From Epinephelus fuscoguttatus (Eukaryota > Chordata > Actinopteri > Perciformes > Serranidae), in contig NC_064759.1 of the NCBI RefSeq assembly GCF_011397635.1, positions 23,026,428-23,090,427 on the forward strand: DNA of 64,000 nucleotides, given 5' to 3'. The stretch's first letter is position 1, and every line of letters starts with the position of its first letter. This document shows, in pieces, positions 37,243-47,610 of this stretch. The position numbers and the translations under genes are program-made. Below the pieces are notes generated by a model. It had not been told where the DNA came from, searched no databases, and saw only the letters and a list, made by a program, of their open reading frames with translations.

Positions 37243-37473
37243 CTCCTCCCGCTTGTCTCGAAAACTCGCTGATTTTTTTTAAAGTGAATTCAGATTAATA
37301 AGCAGTTTATTGTCATAAACTACTAAACTGGATATACTCGTATGGAGACCTCTATGCCATAAACTATTGCTTTCATGAGGACATGGTTGGAATTAGACCG
37401 TGCTGCTTGTCACATGATTGCATCTGCCCAATGACAATTTGGGGTTTTTATCAAAAGAAGCCACTGTCCCCTG

Positions 37474-37483
37474 TGATTGATCG
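37474..37483. promoter_or_regulatory. hoxa2b: PBX-HOX type site upstream of hoxa2b
   Basis: TGATTGATCG, about 235 bp upstream of the hoxa2b start codon, combines TGATTGAT with the GATCG end of the classic hindbrain autoregulatory sites. Function is inferred from the motif only. Confidence 0.4.
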
Positions 37484-37841
37484 AGAAAGTCGGAGGGGTA
37501 ACGCCTCGTTTCGGGGGTAGGGGTTGCTTTATTTACACATTTTTTTGGGGTCAGTTTGTTCACCACTGCCTACCTCCCCCCCCCCCCTTCTTTGCCTTCT
37601 TTGCGCGTTCACGCAGTCTGCCGTACGAGTACGCGCGTGTGGATCGCGGTGCGCGCGCGTGTGCATTTATTTGTAGCGTGGCACCCCACAAATCATTTCA
37701 GCAGTCACATTTGTGTCTCGTAATGCGGCGACGCCCACAGTCGTTATCAGTGCCAAGGCGTTAATCTTGAGATTTTGTTGAAGGTGTGCTTGGAGAGAAA
37801 AAGCTGCACCAGACATCCGACAACATGTCCACCCCTCCCCC

Positions 37842-37918
<77 letters not shown>

Positions 37919-37936
37919 GGAGAGAGAGAGAGAAGG
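37842..37936. repeat. (CA)n followed by (GA)n microsatellite
   Basis: About 74 bp of CA repeats then a GA-rich run. It lies 600-700 bp upstream of the hoxa2b start codon. Confidence 0.95.
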
Positions 37937-38269
37937 AGAGAGATGATTTTTTTTATTAGATTTCATGTGATTTTGAGTTCATCCCATTCTGGCGCATTTG
38001 GATCTGTAGTTAGTCTGCCTAATAATACATTATGTTATTACAGGTAGCTTTATCATTGAAGTCTTTACAATATATCCCCTGAAAAGAAGTATAAATGGAT
38101 GAAAGCAGTTTTGGATACTTAACGATCATTTGTCTCCATTTTACAGTTTATAGCTCCCTGCCCCACATCCCATTTCATTTATTTTATTTCACCTATAGGG
38201 ATAATGTTGACCTAAGACATCATCCTTACACCTCAGCATTATTGGTTATAACATAGCGGAGAGCAGAAA

Positions 38270-38410
38270 TGATTTGCCACTGTAGTGTGAGGCAGAGGAA
38301 AGGTGGGGATCTGATGGCTGTTTATTGCTCAGGCTCTAAACAAAGAGCCCTGGTAGCCTGCGTGTGATCAATCTTTCTCGCCAAAAGGTCTGACAGCTCC
38401 CTGCCCTAAG
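38270..38410. promoter_or_regulatory. hoxa2b: Candidate hindbrain enhancer of hoxa2b
   Basis: Contains TGATCAATCT at 38365-38374 (inverted AGATTGATCA, one base from the Hoxb1-type PBX/HOX site) and TGACAG at 38391-38396, a MEIS/PREP core. Also present are ACAAAG-like SOX motifs at 38339-38345 and a G-rich GGTGGGGAT. It sits about 1.1 kb upstream of hoxa2b, where the mouse r3/r5 enhancer region lies. The motif set and place support the call; conservation was not checked. Confidence 0.4.
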
Positions 38411-40600
38411 AACACATTTAAACCATCTAACACTCCCTTAGATCATATATGGCCAGGAAGAGGACAGCCACTCTCTAGGTGAGCTGTAGGAGAAGTTTTC
38501 AATTTAGAAATGTAGGGATTTCTTATAGAGGCGCGGATGAGACGCACGGCCATTACGCACAAATCTTTTCTTTTTTTGCTCACTCGCTCGATAATGAATC
38601 AAAAATCCATCTAAAGGCGAAACTCTGTCGCTTTTTCGTTTTCAAAAGGGACTTTACAGACACAAAGAAAACGCAGAGGAAAGGAGAGGACTTGGTTAGT
38701 GGTATAGAAACGAACGGAGCAGCTTTTACATAGGATCAATTGTTTGCTGAGGTGAGTGGGTGTTGGCATTCAGCAGAAATCCCATTAAGTCTCATACCTT
38801 TGTTTTTCTCTGGCCTGTTCGGTTTCTAGAATAATTCTATTTCACTATATTTGTTTGAAATGTTTAATTTTAATTCATATAACTGTGTATTTTGACTTAT
38901 TTTTATTTGTAAGGATGTACTGTGAATATAATACAGATCCTGTGAACGAATGATATCCGAATACAATCTGTAATATTAGACTATAACTGAAAACAGCTGG
39001 CTTAATCATTTTAATTTCCTTATATCTTATTATTAATTGCTACTAATTTAACCGAATTCCATGTGTGCTAATTGTTATGCGTTTATGGTTATTCCTGCAA
39101 AGTATTATCTAAACTAACCACATTAATTTACTGTTTATTCTTGTTAGAATATGCAGAAAATTATCTTTTATATAGAAATATATTGTATAAATATAACCTG
39201 GACAGAGTATAGATTTAAATCGAGGTGTAAAAACAGAACAATGACACAAGGAGAACAAGAGCCTTCTGAAAAATAAATAAATAAACCTCAATATTTATCA
39301 GAACCTGAACGCATCCTGACGCTTATTGAAGATTTTATATTGCAGATGAATTTTGATTTTTGTCTTCTTCTTTTTCGGAGCTGTGCAGACATAAAGCCGC
39401 ATTTTGCAGCTTGCTGCAGGGATGCAGACAGAGGACGGTGTCTGGAGGAGCTGTGAGGAGGAGCTGCGCGTTTCCCGTCTGTTCTGAGACAACAAGACAT
39501 CTGGGGAGCAAGCAGGCCAAACCTGCCACCACTGTTGTTTTCTAAAAAAAATAAATAAATAAATAAATAAATAAAAATTTCAATCAGCTCTTACAGCCTA
39601 AACTGTGCTGTGGAATTATCTCCATTTGTAGTGAGTGTGACTCAAATGTTTAACCAGACTTTAAAATAAATAATTGCACAATTACCACATGTGCATCTGT
39701 TTTATTTTTTAGTGTGTGGTGGCAAATATTTTGCAATTACACGACTACACTCTGCACAAGAGACGTTATGTAATATTTGGAATTATATTTAATAAAAAAG
39801 ACTAAAAGTGTTTATTGCATATTTTATCCGTCATTAACGCTGCGTAATATCACATATCACACTATATTCTGACTGTGAGGGGGAAACTGGGGGAAAAAAA
39901 TACAGCAGCACATTCAAGCTGCACACAGTCCTTCTGGAAAACACATTTAACGTCGAGTCGTGTGTGTGTGTGTGTGTGTCCTGGAAACAAAGCAGTGTTC
40001 ACGACAGGATTTTCACATTATACGTTTATTTATTGAGCTCCCTGGATTCATGAGAAGATCTGACAGATACTTCAGGCGCGTTAAAGGGCCGCAAATCAAA
40101 GTGTTTTGCACGTCGACATGTGCAGATATATCCTGATAAAAACACAGATACGGTCATTCTGGGTGCTTTCTTTTCCCAAAGCCTCTCAGGAAATCAAAGA
40201 AGACAAAATAATGAAACATGGGGGATCATAACAAAGGAATATAAAAGATACCCACCCACGTAAGAGACGAGCAGCCTGTCAGTCACATCTCTGCCTCTTT
40301 GGTTTAAGTTGCTCAGTTGCCCTGTAGGAAGGCAAAAATTGATAGGAACATTGTTTAAGGAAGGATTTAAAACAGATAGCATATTTTTAAACTGATGTGA
40401 GGTTGACAAAAATAATAATAATGCAGAAAAATGTATTAGGGAGTGTAATACGTTGATAGAAAAAACAAACTCCAATCTAAAAGAGTCTGTTTCCTTTGAA
40501 AACTACATTCATTTTCAAAATTCATACATGTTGTTCCAATGGTCTAATACAGTTCAAAAAATGAGTAAACATGAACAACTTTCTCCCCAAATCCCAAAAC
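38411..40600. other. Intergenic, hoxa2b to hoxa9b, left part
   Basis: No Hox3, 4, 5 or 7 homeodomain on either strand. Simple repeats: (AAAT)n at about 39547-39576 and (GT)n at 39961-39979. Otherwise AT-rich with no gene signal. Confidence 0.65.
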
Positions 40601-41001
40601 GAACTGGAGTGTTAATACTCCAATCTGTGATGTCATCAACAAAGTCTGGAGCTGCTCCATAGACAATGAACTGGTAAAGATAGATGACACTGAGAGCACC
40701 CAGAGGAATGTTCTGACTATGAGGGTACATTTTCCGTTTCAGAACTGAGAACACTACAATACAATAAAGATTATTTGGGTATGAAAAAGAAAATCAACAT
40801 TTTGTGGGTCCACAAAATCAGCCTCCCATTCATTGCCAACGGAGCAGCTCCAGTCTTTATACTAGATGACATCACACATTTGAGACTTCTCTGGTTTCCA
40901 GCTTTGAGGGAGAGTAGCTTGTGTTCACAACTTTGATACACTTTCCCAGGCAGTGGGAATAACATATAGGAATTCCTAATTTAGGTGGTGTTCTCCTTTA
41001 A
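40601..41001. repeat. Palindromic transposon-like element inside the Hox cluster
   Basis: Left arm around 40620-40676 (GTGATGTCATCAACAAAGTC, GGAGCTGCTCCATAGACAAT) is repeated inverted at about 40825-40885 (inverted: GTGATGTCATCTAGTATAAA, GGAGCTGCTCCGTTGGCAAT). The right end TTAGGTGGTGTTCTCCTTTA with terminal TTAA is a familiar end of fish TTAA-type elements. The left boundary is not clear. Confidence 0.5.
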
Positions 41002-43506
41002 TCTGAGGAGTAATCCCACTATCCACAACAACAGACTATAGCAGCAGTGAGGCTAAGTGGATGAAACAGGCTCTCCCATGTGCTCATGACTTTACTCCCC
41101 TGAACTTCTCCTCCAGAGTTCACTCGTGGCCTCCTCTGTCACCAGCGGTGTCATGAGGTTTGATGTATAGGGGTCCTGAGAGGTCACCGCAAATGGCATC
41201 CAAGCAACTTTCTGTTTTCCTGCAGCGCAGCTTCTCCACTGGTCTTAGCTATCCATCCAAACATTCATGTGGGATCAGACAGGAATGCCACCTACGCATA
41301 ACACTATACTCATACATCACTGACAGATTGTGTAGTGTAATAGATATAGTAGCCATAAAGTAATGTCACTATTTCAGCATGCTTATCTTTACAGTTTTCC
41401 CCAAAAATGTATAACAGGCTTAATGAGCTGCATGTGGGTGACCTTTAGGGGTGAGTGAGGCGGGGAAAGGGTGAGGTTTAGGGGGGGGGTGTTGAAGGAA
41501 ACCAGGAAGGGAGGGAAGGTTTGGGGTATCTCACACTTTGTAGGACCTCAAGTTCATCGCTCAGTTGGAGTCCAGTGAGGTCCTGTGCAGCTCCTGGAAA
41601 AAAGGGAAGTGATGACATGACTCTGGAAACTTGTGTGTGTGTGTTTGTCATCATGTCACCTCAGCCATGATCAACACAGCTCAAATTCTCTGTAGGTCCT
41701 TATATATATTTAAGTGTTCACAATGTATTGATTCCATAGATATAAAATAAGGTTTGCCTTTTTAAATCAATTTAATCTGTGATTCTTGAGTGTTTAGTGT
41801 AACATTCATTTCATAGCTTCTTCTAAGCCATTCAAAAGCATAACATAGCCATTTGATAAACAGTCACACTAAAATAAAACGTAAAGTACGTTAAGTACAG
41901 ATTTTAAAGAGCACTTTATGTCATAATATAGCACCGGGAAATGAAACACAACACGCTGCAGGGTTAGATGTTTTGAAAGCGACACACTGCAGGTCTGAAT
42001 GGAGTGGGGAGTGGTCTTGGTGTGCCGTGAACGCATCATCCAGTTTGAACATTGTTCTTCAGATGAGCCGCTGCCTCCACCTGCTGGCGGTCAGAGCACA
42101 GCAGCACCGCTACGTCCTTTATTTCCACAACCTATGAGCAGCACTCAGATCAGCACAGAGCTCTGACACCATCATCAGGACACAGTGTTTGTCCCACTTT
42201 AAGTTTTTGGTGTTTTTGTTTGTTTGTATTTTTTAAACATAATTGGTGTAGTTTTCTCCTTGTTCATCTGATAAAGCGATGCATGCTGTGTAATTTAATT
42301 TGGAAACTGTTTCAGTGTGTGGAGCATGTTGTTGTGTGAGTGTGTCTGTTGTCCTGACAGCTCTGTTGCTGCACAAAACAACAAACGGATGCTTCTGCAC
42401 TGAGACAGACTAATTGTTGGTAGACGGTTGTAAAGTAATTAGACGTTTTAGGACAGACCCATCTGCAGCCCTGCCATTCCCTCCACCTCTCCACCTCTCG
42501 TGTGTGTGTGTGTGTGTGTGCTTCAGACCCATCTTGAAAACAATATCACATATTTGACTGTTTGCCCGAGCCTCATTAGAAATGCTGCTTTACTGCTGTC
42601 ACTGAGCCTCTACATGCTTTGCTGTTTTCGTACCTTATAAACAGTCCAGGCTGTGGTTTACTACAGAGGGGCATCTAGTCTAGTTTGTGGGTTTGTGAGG
42701 CGTCCAAAGGCCGAGAATGTCCTGAAAAGTAATGCATATACATACATGCTGCGGTCCAGACAACAATATTGTGCAAAATAACTTAACACTCTTTTGTGAC
42801 TTTGTATTTGAAATTGTTGCATCATTGTGTTGTTGGTTTGCTTCCTCAAGATACTCAATACAACGGATTTAATCTCTGTGAAACTTTTTTTATCTTTTCA
42901 GATTTAAAGTCCAAGAATATCCAAAAATATTTATCTAATTTCCATCCATATACTTTATATTTATTTCAACAGTATGCCTCGACTCTATAAAAAATAAAAA
43001 GTTATTGGCCATGTTACAATCAAATAAAGATTCCGCTCACATTTTTACAACAATATTATTGTAATATATAAATATTATTGTTAGAAAAGCAGCTTCATGC
43101 CAGTGAGGTTGGAAGCAAAGCCTTTTTGAGAGGAAAAAAAATATCTGTTCAGGCCTGGGAAGTTTTTATGTGGCTTATTTGGGCTGTTTGCGCCATAAAG
43201 CTTGGTGGTTACAAGCAAGAGAGGACGTAGTAATAGTGTGTTTTTACTGAAATAAAAACAAAGTTTTCAGTTTAGTCATTTGTAATGAAAAAAGTTGAAA
43301 TATGAATATTTTTTGTCGAAATAGTTTTGAAATTTTGAAGGTAAAAAGAGCAGTGAATTGTGGAGGGAACATGCTAATAGTAGTTCTTAATGTAAAGTGT
43401 GTATTTTGCTAAAAATGTGCTAAAAAAATATGTGTTTTAATATTAAGCAAAAATGATAGCAAACAAATAAGCCATATAATTTTCTTATGTGCTAAACAAA
43501 CTACTC
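41002..43506. other. Intergenic, hoxa2b to hoxa9b, right part
   Basis: No coding sequence recognised. G-rich run at about 41480-41490 and (GT)n at 42499-42520. From about 42.9 kb the sequence is strongly AT-rich. Confidence 0.6.
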
Positions 43507-43512
43507 TTTATT
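43507..43512 (-). terminator. hoxa9b: Candidate polyadenylation signal of hoxa9b
   Basis: AATAAA on the gene strand, about 460 bp past the stop. The predicted 3' UTR holds a pyrimidine tract of CTC/CTT units (43887-43947 on +; GAG/GAA on the gene strand). Confidence 0.5.
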
Positions 43513-43971
43513 TTGGATGAAACCAGGAACGACGAGGTATTCGAAGTGTGCACAGTGTTTTCACAAATGGATCAAAAACCTAAAAGGTTAAAAAACATCT
43601 AAATTGCAAAAACTAAAATAACTTAATGCAAATAGGTAGCAGAAAGACATTCAGGTGGTCAATGACCAATTCATGCAAATAACAAATGGCCTATAGTTAA
43701 TAACTATTCCTGTGCGCCAAGTACAAGACATCTACACTCTGACGAGACACTGTGTCCTCTCACAAACATGAAACACTGGATCTCACAGAGGAGAGAGAGA
43801 AAAAAACATCCAGCATCGTTTTTAACAACACAAACTTTACAACAACATGTGTAACAGGTCAGGAATATTAAAGACAGACCCCCCTCCCTTCTTCTTCCTC
43901 CCCCTCTTCCTCCTCCTCCTCCTCCTCCTCCTCCTCCTCCTTCTTCTAATCCACCATCAGTCCAATACCAG

Positions 43972-45212
43972 TTAACTGTCTCTCCGCCGGTCTTTGTTTT
44001 CTTTCTTCATCTTCATCCTGCGGTTCTGAAACCAGATTTTCACCTGTCTCTCGGTCAAACTCAGGACTCTCGCTACTTCATATCTACGATCCCGGGGGAG
44101 GTACATGTTAAAGAGAAACTCCTTTTCCAGTTCGAGGATTTGATGCTTTGTATATGGACAACGCTTTTTTCTGGTGGGCTTTGCGTGAAGCCAGTTGGAC
44201 GATGGGTTATCTGGAAATAGGAGGGGGGGTCAAAACCATGAGACAGGAGAGTTAATCCTCTCAGAATAAGACTCAGAAACAAGAGTGGTGTATTGAATTT
44301 GCAGTTTGGGGATGGATATGCTTTTCCTGGCAGGATTAGGAATTATTTTGGTTTATTTTCACTGCATGAGGATTTGAGGATTGAGGATAGCAAATGCCTC
44401 ACCAAATTCCTTTGATTTTTTGTGTGTAATTATGCAGTAAATTGTATCAATCACACTTAGGAATATGCATCCTATTTTAACAGAAGGTCATGTCACTTAT
44501 AGCCATAAGGTTATTGTATCTCTTTGAGCTTAAACACTATTTAATATATAAATGTTGTACCCATTTTTGTACTAAACCAAACATGTGACATCCAAAACAA
44601 TTCCTTCACATCCTCAAGCAATTAATGACACTTTTTAGTCATCCAAATCATGCCATAAAGTGACCAAAATAAAATAAAACCACTGCATCACTCACTTGCA
44701 TCTATCTCCCTCTTGTCCTCTGCTGACGGGCTCTCCTCAGTAGCTTTAGACGCGGATGTGGTTTCACAGGGAATATCCGCAAGGGATGCTCCGTTTTCAA
44801 TGTCAGACAAAAGAGGTGTGTGCGTCTCCAAAGTTGTGCATTCAGCACTCCCAATCAGGGGCTCGGGTTTGATCTCATAATGCATGGCTGTCGATGGTAA
44901 TCCCGTCAAACACAGAGACGCAGACACCGGATCCAACGCCCAGGAGCGCGTAAACATGCCATCGCTGTCCCCGCTCGTGTAATGGTGATGTATATAGGTC
45001 GGAGCGGCTGTGTTCGGAGGGTGAGCCGAGATGGGACTCCACGATCCACCAAAAATAGAAGATTTCGCCTGCAAAGGGCAAGATTCCTGTCCGCCATATT
45101 CGGTGAGCATCGCCTGCTCCACCCCTGCAGTTGACTGGTATCTAGGTGCCATATCTTCCTGCTCGGGAAGAACAGGCGGCTCAACATAGTAACTCGCTCC
45201 CAACGTCGACAT
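43972..45212 (-). CDS. hoxa9b: hoxa9b, homeobox protein Hox-A9
   Basis: Posterior (AbdB-class) Hox factor. Exon 1 is 44696-45212 and exon 2 is 43972-44210, joined GT-AG; 251 aa. The start [20 protein letters not shown] is the Hox9 N-terminal activation region, and [12 protein letters not shown] matches the Hox9 KPEPL motif. The PBX-contact motif NWLHAK (residues 178-183) precedes the homeodomain (about 185-244): [55 protein letters not shown]. The tail KDRRRDS is short. Differences from the tetrapod HOXA9 homeodomain (ILELE, YLPRD, VLSLTE) suit a diverged teleost paralogue. An E-box CACGTG lies 158 bp upstream of the start. mir-196 lies 1.3 kb upstream on the same strand. Confidence 0.95.
44211..44695 (-). 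other. hoxa9b: hoxa9b intron
   Basis: Single intron, GTGAGT donor and TTTCCAG acceptor, AT-rich, no other feature seen. Confidence 0.8.
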
Positions 45213-46514
45213 TATGAAAATGCAAAAGGAAAAAAAAACGCGTTAGAGTGTTGCAATGTTTAGAAAAAACAGATTCATTGCATATAATGTGCTGCTTTCC
45301 TGCACCAGCTAGGGGCTCAATGCGTCCAGCAAGTTGAACCTTGCCCAAGACTGGATAGGGCGCCCCAAACACGTGACCGTGGGACAGAACAATAAATAAT
45401 AAATCAGCCTGCTGCTCAACTAAATGGCCACCATTTTCCCCACCATATTTTAATAGCAAGTCCCCGCGCCTTTATTGGGGAATATTTCGTTTTATAAGCA
45501 ATAAACGTTATGATTTTTGTGAAGAGATCTCATGTAGGTGTAATCGGATATAGTTGTGATAAAAAGGAGCAGGAGTGTTACTTTAAAGCCACTATTTGTG
45601 AAATCACCTATCAACTTTCCCTCAGATAGTTTTACCTAACAGGATTATTTATTCTCCAAAATATAAAACTGATAGTAATTTAATGACCTCCATCTGTAAG
45701 CCTCACACTTTGGGAATGTATTTCTGCTTCTTGTTAGTGGCTTTTATTTAAAACATTTTTCAAGACATTTAAAATGAAATAGTCCAAGTTATTTTTTTAA
45801 AGCATTACTAGAGTTTACAATATCAAAACATATTAAGGGACATTTTCTAATATGCGCTCTGCTGTGTCTGCAGGGTTGTGCAGACACAGCTTTGAAGGCA
45901 ATCTAAAACGGAAAGTGGGGTGAGGTTATTTGGGTGCTATATAACAGTCATTTTTATCACGGGCAATTGGGTTGTTTTTCTTAAGGTTACAACCTGGCTG
46001 TCTAAGCTAAATATCACCAATAAAGCTCAGCCTTTGTGTCCTTTCTCTGGCGCAAGCAGACGCATCCGGCATTTCCTACGGCGAGGCAACTGGCAGACTG
46101 CAATGATCATAACCGAGGCCTTGTCTGTCCTTTACTCCTCTCCTGGACACATACAAGCCCTAATCCTTTCATTTCCAAGCTTGAGTCTTTACTTCCGGCT
46201 GTTTGGATCACACAGAGAGGCTTAAAATCCTCTGCAGAGATAGTTTTAAATTACAGACATGGTGAAAACTTTGTATCTCTTGGATTAAATGTAACCAGAC
46301 ATAACAGAATGCAGCGTAATCATAAAAACTCACAAGACCAAAAACAGAAAAAAAAAATCATATTTAAAGTTGCTTTTACGCACAACAATAAAACACTTTA
46401 TTGCACTTTTTGGAATAATAATGTTTTATGTGTTTGACGCAGTCTGCGCCAAATTATTAATAAACTCGACCAGTAATTAATAGTGATTCACTTTTCATGA
46501 TGCGACGAGTTTTA
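45213..46514. promoter_or_regulatory. hoxa9b: hoxa9b upstream region
   Basis: Holds AAACACGTGACC at 45367-45378 and, just beyond, several AATAAAT, CCTTTATTG and TTTTATAAG strings (45391-45505) that fit CDX or posterior-Hox sites. These are expected near a posterior Hox promoter; binding is inferred. The rest up to mir-196 has no clear feature. Confidence 0.4.
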
Positions 46515-46592
46515 CTGAGGTAATCAAGGCAGTTTCGTGTTGTGGGAGAAATATAATAGCCCAACAACATGAGACTACCTAAACCACTCAAC
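46515..46592 (-). ncRNA. mir196: mir-196 microRNA precursor
   Basis: Embedded Hox microRNA that represses Hox transcripts, mainly of groups 7 to 9. The 22-nt mature segment on the 5' arm is at 46560-46581 and begins TAGGTAGTCTCATG, matching miR-196 (TAGGTAGTTTCATG) except C at position 9; seed positions 2-8 are intact. The 3' arm 46524-46546 reads CCCACAACACGAAACTGCC, the known miR-196 passenger form, and pairs with the mature arm across a loop of about 13 nt. The lower stem continues GAGTGG.TTA against TGATTACCTC. Its place between hoxa9 and hoxa10, on the Hox strand, is the standard one. Confidence 0.92.
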
Positions 46593-47610
46593 AGCACGCT
46601 CTCCTCTTCGGGGATATCTGTTAAGATGTGTTTTTAGTGTTTGCAGGGTGAAGAAATTATGTACTTTTCAGTATAAAAGGTGTAACAGAATTTAAGAAAA
46701 CTGTAAAGGCGCAGAAGATAATATTTTAATCATGATCTGATGTGTGCGGCACTTCCCAAATTGTTTTGGACAGGACAGGCAGTCCAGATGCGTCGCTACC
46801 TTTACCTTAAAATTAAACATTTTACCATTTTAAAAATAGTGTTGTCTTCGTTTCTGCAAAAAGGACCCACTTTTTCCACGATTTAAAATATTTCTAAAAT
46901 AATAATAATGTTAAAAAACAATGTTCCTCCACTCGGTGTGTGGTTTACATTTAAGTCTGATGTCAAGGACAAAAAGCAACGAAGTGTGCACAGCCGCCAG
47001 ACACCTATTACAGGCCTAAACTATGAAGAACATCGCCCTCCACTACTGTAATAATATTTACTGTGCACAGAGCGGACCCTGTCCAAAACACAAAGGCATT
47101 AGCACCATGCACTGTACCTGTGCCAACTTTAAGATTTAAACAGCGCGCAGCTTCTAGTCTGTCCTGCTGAATGAAATAAGAAGTCTGCAGTTGCAGGGAT
47201 GGTTTTATTAATTTGACCAGCAAAATGTGCAAATATTCATCAGACCTCTTGGGCTCCTTAGCTGTCACATAAAGGTCTACATGTAACTGTAACACAAGTA
47301 TCCCAAGGGTTGGTCCAGCATGCAAATTCCAATGGTTCACTCAGGTTGACTATACAATATGTACAAGCCTGAAGCTCTGAAACATTGTGGTCACATTCTG
47401 AACAGTTTCAACACAACTTTACAAATGTAGCCATTTATAAATACATATCCACGACAAAAAATAAAACAGACGTGAAAATTAGAAAGAACAACAATCAATA
47501 AGTTAGCAGTAGGGTCCTATTTTCCATGGACATTCTCACAGTTGGGTTGGGAGGCTCTGCACAGGCGCCCTTGCCATGGATGGAGGAGGGCGCCAAAGAC
47601 GCAGACAGTC
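46593..47610. other. mir-196 to hoxa10b interval, hoxa10b 3' UTR
   Basis: The right part is probably hoxa10b 3' UTR. AATAAA on the gene strand at 47204-47209, about 400 bp past the stop, is a candidate polyadenylation signal. The left part may be promoter of the mir-196 primary transcript; nothing specific seen. Confidence 0.45.

Noticed and set aside
37243-43971. miR-10, expected near Hox4 in other Hox clusters
   Set aside because: Neither the miR-10 core nor its complement is seen, in line with loss of group 4 here.
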